From: Isoetes taiwanensis
Taxonomy: Eukaryota; Streptophyta; Lycopodiopsida; Isoetales; Isoetaceae
Assembly (NCBI GenBank): GCA_021234155.1
Contig: JAJEKV010000022.1
Span: forward strand, 5,417,852-5,481,851
Direction of reading: 5' to 3'
DNA: 64,000 nucleotides
This document shows, piece after piece, positions 11,163 through 20,625 of the stretch. Made by a program: the position numbers and the translations under genes. Position 1 is the stretch's first letter. Each line of letters opens with the position of its first letter. Under the pieces are notes generated by a model. The model saw only the letters and a list, made by a program, of their open reading frames with translations, did no database searches and was not told the origin of the DNA.

Positions 11163-12008
11163 TTAATCGTGGTCATCCGAAAAGCTCAAAAACCAAGTTT
11201 GCATGAAGAGATCAACTCTATTCTCTCTGATAGGTAAATAGACCTGCTGATCAACCACTGTATCAGGAACAATAAGTCGATAGAGTTTGTCTTTGATATC
11301 CATAATTGTTTTGCCAAGAGGAACATGAAAATTATTTCCATGCATAGCCTCGATATAGGCAATAGAAGCATCGATATGATTACTTCCGTTAAGACTTATG
11401 GATTCAACAACCATAAAGGCAGCTACTCCAACAATGCTAGGTCGAAATTCTCCATGAAAATCAAACCTTAGTACCTTCGCTTGACCTTGATCAAGTGTTG
11501 CTAGAAGTAAAGAGTCAACTACTCCTCCTTGCTTTGAAATCATGATCATATATGATGCATATTCAACTCCTCCTTGATCAGGATGATTAAAATCATCTCC
11601 TGGATCAGATGGGTCAAGATCTCCTCCTAGATCGGATGTGTCAAGATCTGCACCGTGATCAGAAAACAGGGGTGCTGTAAGCACTGCAGGTGCTGGAAGT
11701 GTTGGAAGTGTTGTAAGTGCTAGATGTTTCTGTAATCCGAACAGAAAACTCAGCTGATCAGGTGTTAGAACCTGAGTGCCTCCTTGCATAAACGCCACCA
11801 AAGTATCAAAAATGAATGCCACTTGATGAAGTGTTGCTACATTGCCTGAAAATTGGGAGATGAAGGCCACATCAAGATATCCTAGCTCAATGGCCGAGGT
11901 ATCTATTAATCCTTGCTTGGAAGGTGCTGGAATATCATAAATTGGCATCCATTTATTGGGTGCTACTGCATCGTCTGATATCCAGAAAGTAGAAGGATCC
12001 AAATCCAC
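11163..12008 (-). CDS. Unidentified ORF inside the Copia element
   Basis: A 281-codon frame starts MDLDPSTFWISDDAV. It has an internal Asp-rich imperfect repeat (DLDTSDLGGDLDPSDPGDDF) and a carboxyl part with DIKDKLYRLIVPDTVVDQQ. I recognise no retrotransposon enzyme in it. It is collinear with gag and may be a remnant of the polyprotein, or captured or lineage-specific sequence. It stays open over 846 bp in an otherwise decayed neighbourhood, so the insertion is fairly young. Confidence 0.45.
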   Translation of the reverse strand: MDLDPSTFWISDDAVAPNKWMPIYDIPAPSKQGLIDTSAIELGYLDVAFISQFSGNVATLHQVAFIFDTLVAFMQGGTQVLTPDQLSFLFGLQKHLALTTLPTLPAPAVLTAPLFSDHGADLDTSDLGGDLDPSDPGDDFNHPDQGGVEYASYMIMISKQGGVVDSLLLATLDQGQAKVLRFDFHGEFRPSIVGVAAFMVVESISLNGSNHIDASIAYIEAMHGNNFHVPLGKTIMDIKDKLYRLIVPDTVVDQQVYLPIRENRVDLFMQTWFLSFSDDHD

Positions 12009-12069
12009 TACTTCATGCTTAATAGGAAGAGATAATCTGCTGCCAATGTGCTTCTCCTCCTCGTCGTGT

Positions 12070-12734
12070 TCATCCCCATTTAGGGTAGATTGAGTCTTTG
12101 AATGCCCTCACCGCAAAGAGAGTGGCATGATCATCTTTACCTGCATCTTGCCTCATCATGATCTCCTCCTTAATAGAAGTGATTGCTTGATGGAAGCCCA
12201 TATATTTGTCTTGCATGAAGCTGCTACACAAAGAATCAAATGCATTAGGTGATGACCCGAGGAAGAAAAATAGTTGCATCGACAGTGAGATCTCGATGCT
12301 CTTCTCCAAAAGCTTCAATCTGGCCGGAAGGTGTGCTTCATGTGATCCGGAATTTCAATTTGTTTAGGCCCCAAAGACATATCCATCACCTCAGCATACA
12401 AGTGCCCAATCTTATGGGCCTTTTGGTCATGCTTCTCAATGAGAGCATGCCACAAATCGTGGCTATTCTCTTGCCGGAACTCATCAAGGATAGAGTCACT
12501 AAGGAAAGCCCGATATATATGCCGCTGCCTTGTCATCTCTACGCCAAGCATGCAAATCAGCAATATTCTTGGCATCCTAAGTGCGTTCTTGGCCATTAAC
12601 AATTCCCAAACTCCTTCATCCTTGAGAATGAAGATCATTCCGCTTTTCCATTCTTTGAAACCTGTGCCGTCAAAGATTTGAATCGCATGACCGCCAGGGA
12701 AGGTAATCTGGTTGTAGCTTGCATCCTTCTCCAT
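12070..12734 (-). pseudogene. Copia gag (UBN2-like)
   Basis: The minus-strand frame from 12,734 opens MEKDASYNQITFPGG and contains FDGTGFKEWKSGM, ILKDEGVWELL and SDSILDEFRQENSHDLWHAL. A frame change near 12,316 leads to QLFFFLGSSPNAFDSL and HQAITSIKEEIMMRQ. This is the usual order of Copia gag: a W-containing front, then LxxLPxSYDxL-like and EE(M/I)RR-like blocks. No zinc knuckle follows. It starts about 40 bp past the primer site, as expected for gag. Confidence 0.65.
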
Positions 12735-12784
12735 TGCTGTGTTGATCTTGAATCAATCTCAGCACACCTAGTGCTCTGATACCA

Positions 12785-13109
12785 TGTCAAGGTTGCACCA
12801 AGAAAGGGAGAGAAGAGGATGCACGCCGATTTCCGAGAGCGCAAGCTCCCAAAACAAAGGCAAAATGGAATTGTATTCAATGTTGTATATCAATACAGAA
12901 GTACAATGATATAAACAAAACGGTGATACTAAGAATAGTATTAGCCGTTCAACCACCGCCCACTAATAACTGTCGTTACTTAGTTAGGTCGGTGCTCAGT
13001 GCTGATAAGTGCTTAGTCAGCACCTATGTGCTGAGTGCTGTCAGTGCTGTGACATCACGTCTAGCAGCAAGATGGTGGGATGGTGATCTCGATATCATAT
13101 ATCTCGACA
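12785..13109 (-). repeat. Copia 5' LTR
   Basis: 325-bp LTR directly followed, on the minus strand, by the primer-binding site. Near identity with the 3' LTR over most of its length indicates recent insertion. Confidence 0.92.
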
Positions 13110-14251
13110 AGGGCATGCATGGTCACAACTCTTCTTGGACCACAATGATCATCAATTGCTGGATTTTTCTCCAGTCTTTTGTGTATTCGAGACATTCTTG
13201 TGGACCCTAAACGGTGGACAACCATGAAGCATTTTTGGCAGACTTGTTCACGGTTAACGTAGTGCAAGAATGTGTTGCGGTCTGGTCTTACATGGTAAGC
13301 TAAGTAGGCATTCTGGTCAGCCAATGTCATTGAACTGTAGTTGTCTCCAATTGCTCGTAATTTAGCCATGTTAAATCTGTTGATGCAACCCAATGAGCAG
13401 CATTTAGTTCTCAAGAGTCTCCTCATTTTGTTTCTTCTTCTTACAGAGGAGCATGCTCTCAAAGTAAAATCCACCTTAAATTTCTTTGAAGATTGGCTGG
13501 AGAACATGTAATCTCGTTGTTCCTCGTTGGTATCTTCATCTTCTGATGAAACTTCTACTCTAGGGGTGACTTCCTCAGTCCTGAGTGGTGTGTTTGTAGA
13601 GGAAAACAGGCCACGTGAAGTTGTTCCCGGAAAAGGCGGTAGCACAGTGTTAAAGGATGGTGATGGCCCATAAGAGGTTGTGGCAGCAGCTGTTCTTGTA
13701 ACCTCCTGAGAAGGAGTTCTTGCAAATATACCCTTTAGAGCGGACTGGAATTCTGCAAATCCATGCGTCACAACCATTGTGTGACAAGGAGTACATGCTG
13801 CAGCATCGTCCTCATTTGTAGTGAAGTCCTGGGGAGAGAAATTGTAGTGAATCTCACAGTCTTCTGTGTTCCTTGTGTACTTGAACGAAGGGGGCGAAAC
13901 TACAAACGGTGGGGGTAGCTTGTTCTTGAGCACTCGTTGTGGTGGAGCCTCTGTAGGTCCGGGGGATGGAACGAAGGGTGATGGCAGCATGCTCCGAACT
14001 GGAGGTGATGCTTTGGAAGGAGATGCGAGTGCACTGTCTAATGGACTTGGTGACAGTTGGAAGGGTGGTGGTAGTCTGTTACGTGCTAGACTGGGAGTGT
14101 CTTCGAGAAGCAACAACGATGTTGTAGAGGTAGGAGTCGAAGAATGCCGGTCTTCTGAAGAAACGGCATTGCTCCCAAGCGTTTCCTCAGAACTAGACGA
14201 GCTTGAGACAACAAAAGGTGCTGGAAGTTTGTTCACGAAGCGGTTCATCAT
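13110..14251 (-). pseudogene. Element B: DUF7869-type transposase-like gene, amino-terminal part, split by Copia
   Basis: Tandem ATGs at 14,251/14,248 open MMNRFVNKLPAPFVV; a possible acceptor TTTTGCAG lies just upstream, so a short leader exon is possible. Residues 1-140 carry repeats of the form (N/M)(R/K)LPPPFxxSP, matching the LPPPxxFTP repeats of element A. Then come CSSVRRRNKMRRLLRTKCCS, RAIGDNYSSMTLADQNAYL, VCQKCFMVVHRL and RIHKRLEKNPAIDDHC, collinear with element A. The frame is broken after TMHAL by the Copia insertion at 13,109 and resumes at 10,770. The gene is divergent from the ParB-like/methyltransferase gene starting at 14,579. Confidence 0.7.
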
Positions 14252-14578
14252 CTTGACAACTGCAAAATAGTGTAGAGATTTGAGAAATTTTCTATAATGC
14301 AGACCTTTTCTTATTCCCGAAGACAAGCTCACGTAGTACAAGTAGACGTTCCTGTAACAAATAATGAGAGGCAAACTAAAAGCTATTCCGGAATACACTG
14401 GACTAGAACAGTAAAGCTAAACGTATTACTTCACATAGAATACGAGACGAAAGGGATACCTTTAAAAAGAAATAATGGCGCCCACAGTTGCGTATTCCAG
14501 TCTCTGAGCTGAAGTCGCCAGTGCCAGCGCCTCGAACATTATATTCAGAGACTGTATTCCGATACGCATATAGAAGAC
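14252..14578. promoter_or_regulatory. Divergent promoter of element B
   Basis: The 327-bp interval between the two start codons contains one full palindrome, CTATTCCGGAATAC (centre 14,389/14,390), and a half copy TGTATTCC at about 14,553. It is equivalent in position to the palindrome-bearing promoter of element A. Function is inferred from gene arrangement. Confidence 0.45.
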
Positions 14579-16670
14579 ATGGAGAGGTGAGTCAAAAGTA
14601 CAACGTACAATCATTTCTTAGTGTGTTTCTTATTCCGGAATAGGTTTTGGCTTTCGTGTGAAGGCGGCCTTCACACTAAAGGCAAAGTGTATTCCGGAAT
14701 ACACTTTGGCTTACACGAAATACACTTTGGCTTACACGAGAATGTGTAAGCCAAAGTGTATTCCGGAATACACTTTGGCCTTCACACGAAAGCCAAACTG
14801 TATTCCGGAATACATTTTCGGTGTTTTTTTTGTAAAAAGGTTGCGATTTTAAGAAAAAGTAGCTTGTTTTTAACACTTCCTAGTCGATAAAAAAACCTTC
14901 AAAGGGGCTTAAATTTGTCTTGTTTTAGTAAAAAAAGGCTGAACATTTATTCTAGAATACGTTTTAGTGTTGGTTCTGGCTTCTAAATTCGGTTTTTGTC
15001 TCCAATATGTTGCAGACAAGAAGGTAGCAAGAAAGCTTCTCGAAAGTCAATAAAGTTAAAAACAAAGCCACACCCACAGGCAAGTGTACGGGAAACTGAA
15101 GAACCCATTGTGTATGAAAATTTTCAAACACAGTGGTTTATCACAAGGGGAACAGGAGGAAAGTACAGCACACTCACTTTCCTCCACGTTTGTAAAAAGC
15201 TCTACACTGACTCCGACTTCATTTGCATGGGAGTGATAAGAGAACTATCTGAAGTGGCCAGACAGTCCGAACAATAGGGAAGGATTTTATTTAAGTCAAC
15301 GCAAGGATATATTGTTGTGGACCAGGGCTATTTTAGGCTTGGTAGAGTGACACCTCAACCTTTGTACAAATACATGACGCATTACATAAACAAGCTGAGG
15401 TTGTGGGAAATTATACAGAGAGTGCAATCTACGACCAACGAGGATTTTGCACACAGCGCGTCAGAAGATGAGAGAGTGGAGGAGGACAATGAAGGTGGCG
15501 GCTCCAGTCAAGAAGAAGGGAACAACAGCCCCAGCACATCAGAAGAGCATCAGAGACAAAGCCGGCCAAGGGGCACTGTTGCGGCAAAAGAACCAAAAAA
15601 ACGCAAAGTGCAAGAAATTGTAGTGCAGGAAATTCCTGAGGAACAACCAAAGAAGAAGAAGGGAAAGGGCAAGGCACCTGGGGTGGCCATTAAAGAAAAG
15701 AAGGTGGACAAGACCTCAGAGAGGATGGAAGAAATAAATCAGAACAAGTATGTGCAAGGTGTAATATACTTGCCAAGAATTCCATGAGGTTGCCACCGAA
15801 GAATGAAAAGCTAGTGAGCGCCCCTTCGTGTTCGCAAAAATCTATCTTTGACCACTTAAAAAATTTGAAGGACAGAATAAGGAGCAACCCCAATGCCCAT
15901 GTTGCTCCAATTGTTGTTCTTGTTGACAGATCCCAGTGCATGGACCCCAAGGACTACGACAAAGAAAATGCAGACACCTACATGTACTATGTCCTTGGGG
16001 AAACCAGAGTTTCAAAGCAAGGAGGCGGTTGTACAAAGAGAAAAACAATCCAAGATACCTCTCTCTATGGTTTCTCAAGGTATTTCTTTGTGGCTCCTAC
16101 GGCATTTAAGAAGCCAAAATCGTTGCCAACATGCACAATGCTGACAACGAATATAAGCTTAAAATGAATTTCGTGCACAAAATCAGGTTCATGCACAGGG
16201 AATATGTTATATTTAAAGAAAAATATGGAGATGATTTAAAGAAACCACAATACTCTCTGGAACTGAAGGAAGCGTGTGTTGTGGAGTGCTGCCTCAAATA
16301 CGACGAGGCTAACAAACGGCAGTCTCTCATACCACATGATAACTGGTTTCAACTAGTCTTCAGAGACGGCAGAATAAGTTCCTTTTGTATTCTGGAATAC
16401 CCCTGCAACCCTCCCACTGACATCGCTTTTTTCTCTGCAGATTTGGGACCTCCAAAACGAAATATTCACCATGTTCGAGCGTGGTGATTTGAAAAGCAAA
16501 GGAAAGGTCTCCGACAAGAAAAAAGGATCCGACGTCCCCAAAAAGGAAATGACAATAACTGTCTGGCGAGAAATGCAGGGCTTCATAGATATGGATGTAC
16601 TAGAAAGGCTACTGCAAAAGGTTGTTGATAAGGAATTTACACTAGAAGAAATGTCCAAGGAGCTCCACAA
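14579..16670 (+). pseudogene. Element B: ParB-like part of a ParB-methyltransferase gene
   Basis: Exon 1 is only ATGGAGAG (14,579-14,586) with donor GTGAGT. Exon 2 begins at 15,016 after TTGCAG and continues in phase as MERQEGSKKASRKSIKLK. The next part is acidic then Lys-rich. A ParB-like region (15,840-16,340) has RSNPNAHVAPIVVLVD, TYMYYVLGETR, KARRRLYKE, EAKIVANMHNADNEYKLKMN and KIRFMHREYVIFKEKYGDDL, collinear with element A. After an intron (about 16,356-16,440) comes IWDLQNEIFTMFERGDLKSK, ending in a possible helix-turn-helix-like EFTLEEMSKELHK. Lesions are TAG at 15,275, a frameshift near 15,784, another near 16,010 and a TAA near 16,110. So this half looks inactivated while the methyltransferase half is open. 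ParB identity is motif-based. Confidence 0.6.
14631..14812. repeat. Palindrome cluster TGTATTCCGGAATACA in intron 1 of element B
   Basis: Copies have centres near 14,636, 14,695, 14,764 and 14,806; the last two are 42 bp apart. The copy at 14,764 extends to a perfect 30-bp palindrome (about 14,750-14,779) flanked by near-complementary GTGTAAG and CTTCACAC arms. A separate 21-bp inverted repeat, GTGTGAAGGC-G-GCCTTCACAC, lies at about 14,656-14,676. The whole stretch could fold into several nested hairpins. A variant copy, TATTCTAGAATAC, lies in the same intron near 14,953. Confidence 0.85.
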
Positions 16671-16709
16671 GTAAGAATGCCACTTTGGGTTTTTTGTTTG
16701 ATAGGACGA

Positions 16710-16898
16710 AGTGTATTCCGGAATACACTATGGCTCACACGCGGAAGACAAAGTGTATTCCGGAATACACTTTGGCCAACACACGGGAGACAAAGTGTAT
16801 TCCGGAATACACTTTAATCCTCACGCAAGATAGAAAGTGTATTTCGGAATACACTTTGCCTTACAGTGTGAAGGCCGAAGTGTATTCTGGAATACACT
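16710..16898. repeat. Five palindromes TGTATTCCGGAATACA at 42-bp period in an intron of element B
   Basis: Dyad centres fall at about 16,719, 16,761, 16,803, 16,845 and 16,888, giving steps of 42, 42, 42 and 43 bp (four helical turns). The core is AGTGTATTCCGGAATACACT; the fourth and fifth copies each carry one change in CCGG. The 22-bp spacers share little beyond CACAC-like words. The array occupies most of the intron 16,671-16,974. Further single copies sit in the introns at 16,393 and at 17,632 and 17,722. Confidence 0.92.
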
Positions 16899-16974
16899 TT
16901 AGCTTAACGTGTTTAAATGATTCTTTCTTGTTGCTTTCCTTTTTAGTTTTCTTTCTTTTTGTATTATATTACAG

Positions 16975-18447
16975 CCAGAAAAACGTCATCACATGTCAAA
17001 CATGCTTAATGGAACAGTTAAATGTCGACAGCTGGGAAAGGTGCAAAGAGCTTTACCCTATCGCAACCTCGGACGAAAGGATTATCCAATATGCGCCAAA
17101 TTTTGAAGGCTGGGTATGTTGAATTGTTTTTTACATTTTTGTTTTTCTTGTTACTAAGACGTTCTTTTTTGCAGAGCAAAAAGAAAAACAAGGACCTGCC
17201 GGAGGGCTTCATGCATCTTGTCAGGACAGCGCGAGAAGAGAGGACGCTGGCGGACAGGCGTGTTTTGGATAATGAGCCCTCCGATTACGAACGGTTTACA
17301 ATGTACGATCAAAATAACCTGTTCTGTATAGTACACGGTGATTGCACCAAATTAGCCGATTCAATAAAGCCCCAAGATTTTACCTTGGTAATAGCTGACC
17401 TTCCATATGGGTTTAAGCTGAAAGACAGCCGCTACAACGACCAGCCATTTAAAAACTCTGAGTTTAACGCTTTCGTCGACGGTATAAAGCAAATTACCAC
17501 GGCAAAACATTGGAGGCTAGTTGTATTTCACTCAAGCATGCAATCAGGCCTGGTGGAAGCCAGCTTCAAGAATCATTTTGGTTCCCCTGCACAAGCTGGT
17601 TATGAAAATCTGGTTTGGTAAGCACTTATTCTGGAATACACAAGTCCTTTTGTTTTCAATATCTTCTTTTTTTTTAGTTACAACTCTAGCATTTTTAAAT
17701 TCTTGTTAGGAGTTTCTATTCCAGAATACGTTTCTTTTGGCTGTACTTAAATCCTTTTTTATTTTTTTGTTCCTTAGGTATAAAACAAATATTAATTGCC
17801 ATGGTGGAGGCCCGCGACTGCTGAGTAAGGTCGAATATCTCCATGTGGCTTATTGGAGTTTCGATGGGAAATGTACAATGGAACACTTCAACACAGCGGC
17901 GTGCCAGAACTTTTCAAACGTGTTGGAGTTTCCAGCTGTGTTACAGAAGCTGCAGGACCCTAGTGCACAAGGAAGAATAGTGAATCACTACCAGAACCCA
18001 CAGAAGCTGAATAACCATCTTCTGGACATGTTCTCACGTCCAGGAGATTGGGTGCTGGACGCATTTTCTGGCTCTGGTACACCGATTGCTTGTGCACTTA
18101 AGAAGGGCCGAAATTGTGTAGCTGTTGACATTGATAAGGAGGTTGTACAATTCATCAAGATGAGACTTTCTGCCTTACCAACTCTACCAGATGAGAATCA
18201 AGAGTTGGGGGCAAAGTCTAATTCTGATTTTGCTAAGATGACATCTTCGGAGATACAGCCTCCTTTCACAAGCTCTTTGGAAGACGAAGCTACGTTTGCA
18301 GAGCTGAAAGAAGTTGCTCTAGCTACAATACCGGAAGCAAGCACCAACACAGAGAAGCCTAAGTCACCAGAGAAAGGTGAAAAGATAGAATCTGATCAAG
18401 CTGAGACCAGCAAGAAGAATGAAGAAGATTTTAATTTAGATTTCTGA
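16975..18447 (+). CDS. Element B: beta-class N6-adenine/N4-cytosine DNA methyltransferase part
   Basis: Exons 16,975-17,113, 17,175-17,617 and 17,778-18,447 join in phase. After a Cys-containing segment (ITCQTCLMEQLNVDSWERC) and SKKKNKDLPEGF come FCIVHGDCTKLADS and VIADLPYGF (motif IV, D-L-P-Y at about 17,397-17,408). Further on are RIVNHYQNPQKLNNHLLDMF and WVLDAFSGSGTPIACALKKG (motif I, from 18,058), with VAVDIDKE after it. Catalytic motif before SAM-binding motif is the beta-class order of the N6_N4 methylase family, common in phages and bacteria. The second residue of the usual DPPY is Leu. A 90-residue acidic/Lys tail follows. Spliceosomal introns show it is carried in a eukaryotic genome. 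No lesion is visible in this half. It presumably modifies DNA; its target is unknown. Confidence 0.82.
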
Positions 18448-18785
18448 CGGATTTATGTTGTGGCTACTGATTGACATTTATTATTGATTGCCATTATTGA
18501 TATAACACAAAAACAGTAATGAAATTATTATTATTATATTTACTAAATTTGTGTTTTTTGTACATCCACCTCTATAAAATTACGTACTCATGTCTCAATT
18601 CTGCTATTTTCACGTGCTTAACTCCAAAAAACCAAAGTCGTGTCCAAAGAATACCCCAAAAAAAGGCCCAAAAAAAACGATACTCCTGAAACTTTAAACC
18701 TCTCTTAAAAAAGCCCAATTTTTGAAGTGACGTGCTTTTTCTAAAGGAATCTTTGAAACGGGAGTGCTGCAACACTCCTGTTTAA
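18448..18785. other. 3' flank of the methyltransferase gene
   Basis: Non-coding, AT-rich. Near 18,757-18,781 an imperfect inverted repeat, ACGGGAGTGCTGCAACACTC followed by CTGTT, could be a hairpin. I see no matching sequence at the other end of element B, so I do not call a terminal repeat. Confidence 0.35.
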
Positions 18786-19965
18786 TTTGCAACCTTGTTA
18801 AAATTGAAAAAACACAGGAAGAAAGCTTCGACCACTCAACTACATATCGGTTGTTATTGATGGAATGGACCAGAAGAAGACCACCTACCTCACTTTGTCA
18901 ATGTGCCTAAGGATGCTCCTGAAGAAGATTTCATATATCTGCATGTCGTTAGTGCCATGGTTTTTAATGGGAAGCTCTCTTGCAAGGCATTCTTGAACGA
19001 TTCAAATATTCATGCTGATCCAAATCTCACTATCACAATTTTGAATAAGATTCTTTCCAGTCTGGAGCATATACCACCAGTTCTATACCTTTAGCTAGAC
19101 AACATGACGAGAGAGAATAAGAATCAGGCGTTGTTTGCTTATTGTGCCATGCTAGTTGAAAAACAAATCTTCAAGAAGGTGAAGATTGGTTTTCTGGTTG
19201 TTGGTCATACACATGATCAAATTGACCAGATGTTCAGTAGGTTCTCTAAATGTTTTGCTCGAAAAAAAGCTCTCAGCCTGCCTGCAATGATTGAGGTTAT
19301 CCAAGACTCCTACAATCCTCGCCCAGAAATCGAGATATTGAAAGAAACTTATGATTTCAAGGAATGGATTTTTCGGAGAGATCAGATGGGTCAATGTGCA
19401 ATTGAGCCCTTACGAAACATTACATTTCAGCATCAGATCAAATTCTCACTCACAGATGGCAAGGCCATCCTACAAGGAAAGAAATATGGCACATCCTTGC
19501 AGTGGCAGCCAACAGCTGGTATTCAATTCATTCGCACCATCCCCGAGACTACTTCCATGCTCTCTGCAGAGCAAATGCCTCTAAAGAGCTTGAAAGAAAT
19601 CACAAAGAGTAAAAAGGAGGGAAGAGCATAGACTCAAAAAAATCATTGGATTACATTGAGACCAGTATTCAGTCATGCTCTAATCACTTTGGGGAGGCAG
19701 ATGCTTCATGGTGGCCTCATTTGTTTTCAGGAACGTGACATGTTACAAGCCATGTCACAAGGTCGAAGACCTGTAACTGGCCATCCAGGCAAACTCTGCC
19801 TATGCAAGTTGAGAATCAAGAAGAACATGTGCAGCTAATGCCTAGCTTAGATGAAGATGACAGAGTCATGTATACTGGCCCCAGACGCACAGTACAACAA
19901 GTTGCTCGGGTTTCTGGTTCTGTCTCAGAGATTCAAAAAGGAATGCTTGTTTGTATTTTTTATTT
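18786..19965 (+). pseudogene. Element C: DUF7869 half of a third transposase-like copy
   Basis: Plus strand, collinear with the minus-strand copy at 8.7-10.3 kb. Blocks are VVIDGMDQKKTTYL near 18,860, a frame change, then DFIYLHVVSAMVFNGKLSCK, DPNLTITILNKI, a stop in ...PPVLYL*LDN, MTRENKNQALFAYCAMLVEK, VGHTHDQIDQMFSRFSKCFA, FQHQIKFSLTDGKAILQGKK and, after another break, DRVMYTGPRR near 19,865. HTHDQIDQMFSR is a hallmark block of the family and may contain active-site acidic residues. The front half is absent, so this is a separate truncated copy or the displaced end of element A. Confidence 0.72.
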
Positions 19966-20447
19966 TTGGTCCAGCTAGACTAGTCTTGTCACTAGAATAT
20001 CATCTTGTACAGACTAGCTAGAAATATCCTACTGCCAGTCAAGGCAACCAAAGTGGAGGACACGTATAGGCACAAGTTCTACCATGTCGGGGATCATGGC
20101 CGTATAACCCCAGTAACCAACTCCCAGCAATGTATACATTTGCAAGGCATAAGAAGCCAAAGATGCGGCTAAAACATATTCCGCTAACTGCTCTTGGATG
20201 CTTTGTGGCCTGTATTTTTAACTATTCTAAGAGCATGTAGAAGCCTGCAGAGGTTCCGGATTCGTCACACATATTTGTCCATACATGAAAGTAGAAGAAC
20301 TTGTACATATTCTCTAACTGCACAATACCTTTGCTTGATGACCAATGTGTATGTATCTGCCTGATAATCCATCAATTGAACTTTATGTACCTCACTACCA
20401 CCCTCAGCAAAAAGCATGAACTTCTCTGTAGTCGTAGTGGCCCATTC
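19966..20447. other. No supportable gene
   Basis: Weak minus-strand open stretches (for example one with YALQMYTLLGVGYWGYTAM near 20,120) suggest decayed coding sequence, but I cannot assign it. Confidence 0.3.
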
Positions 20448-20625
20448 CTAACTCTTGAATCTGTTCATTTACTTGGGGGACCGATTTAGCCTTCACCTCT
20501 GCAGTTAGGTTACGAAGTTTCAATTCAGCTAGAGGCAAAACATTATCATGAGCTTGAGCATATACCTGCAATCTAGTATCCCGTAATTGAAGATAAATAG
20601 TGGCAATAGCCTACAAAATCAATAA
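20448..20625 (-). pseudogene. Unidentified gene fragment, possibly two exons
   Basis: On the minus strand an acceptor-like TTTTGTAG precedes AIATIYLQLRDTRLQ, then a donor-like CAG|GTATAT, and then VYAQAHDNVLPLAELKLRNL followed by TAEVKAKSVPQVNEQIQE. The amphipathic, codon-like text resembles real protein but I do not recognise the family and found no flanking exons. Confidence 0.3.

Larger units (their letters stand above)
10766..13114 (-). mobile_element. Non-autonomous Copia LTR retrotransposon with target duplication AGGGC
   Basis: The element is 10,771-13,109, flanked by AGGGC on both sides (10,766-10,770 and 13,110-13,114). LTRs are 10,771-11,076 and 12,785-13,109, begin TGTCGAG on the coding (minus) strand and end CTTGACA. 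The primer site TGGTATCAGAGC (complementary to initiator Met tRNA) directly abuts the 5' LTR at 12,784-12,773. A purine tract AAGGAGGAG abuts the 3' LTR. The interior is only about 1.7 kb and carries gag-like sequence plus an unidentified frame, with no protease, integrase or RT. It must have moved with help from an autonomous relative. It interrupts element B's transposase gene in the codons just after MHAL. Confidence 0.92.

Noticed and set aside
8231-18785. Terminal inverted repeats of elements A or B
   Set aside because: I compared the junction at 8.2-8.65 kb and the flank at 18.45-18.79 kb and found only short or same-orientation resemblances, explained better as homologous intron sequence.
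4340-19965. An integrated large DNA virus carrying methyltransferase and ParB-like genes
   Set aside because: No capsid, polymerase or packaging ATPase text is present, the genes have introns, and the repeated two-gene layout with DUF7869 proteins points to transposons.
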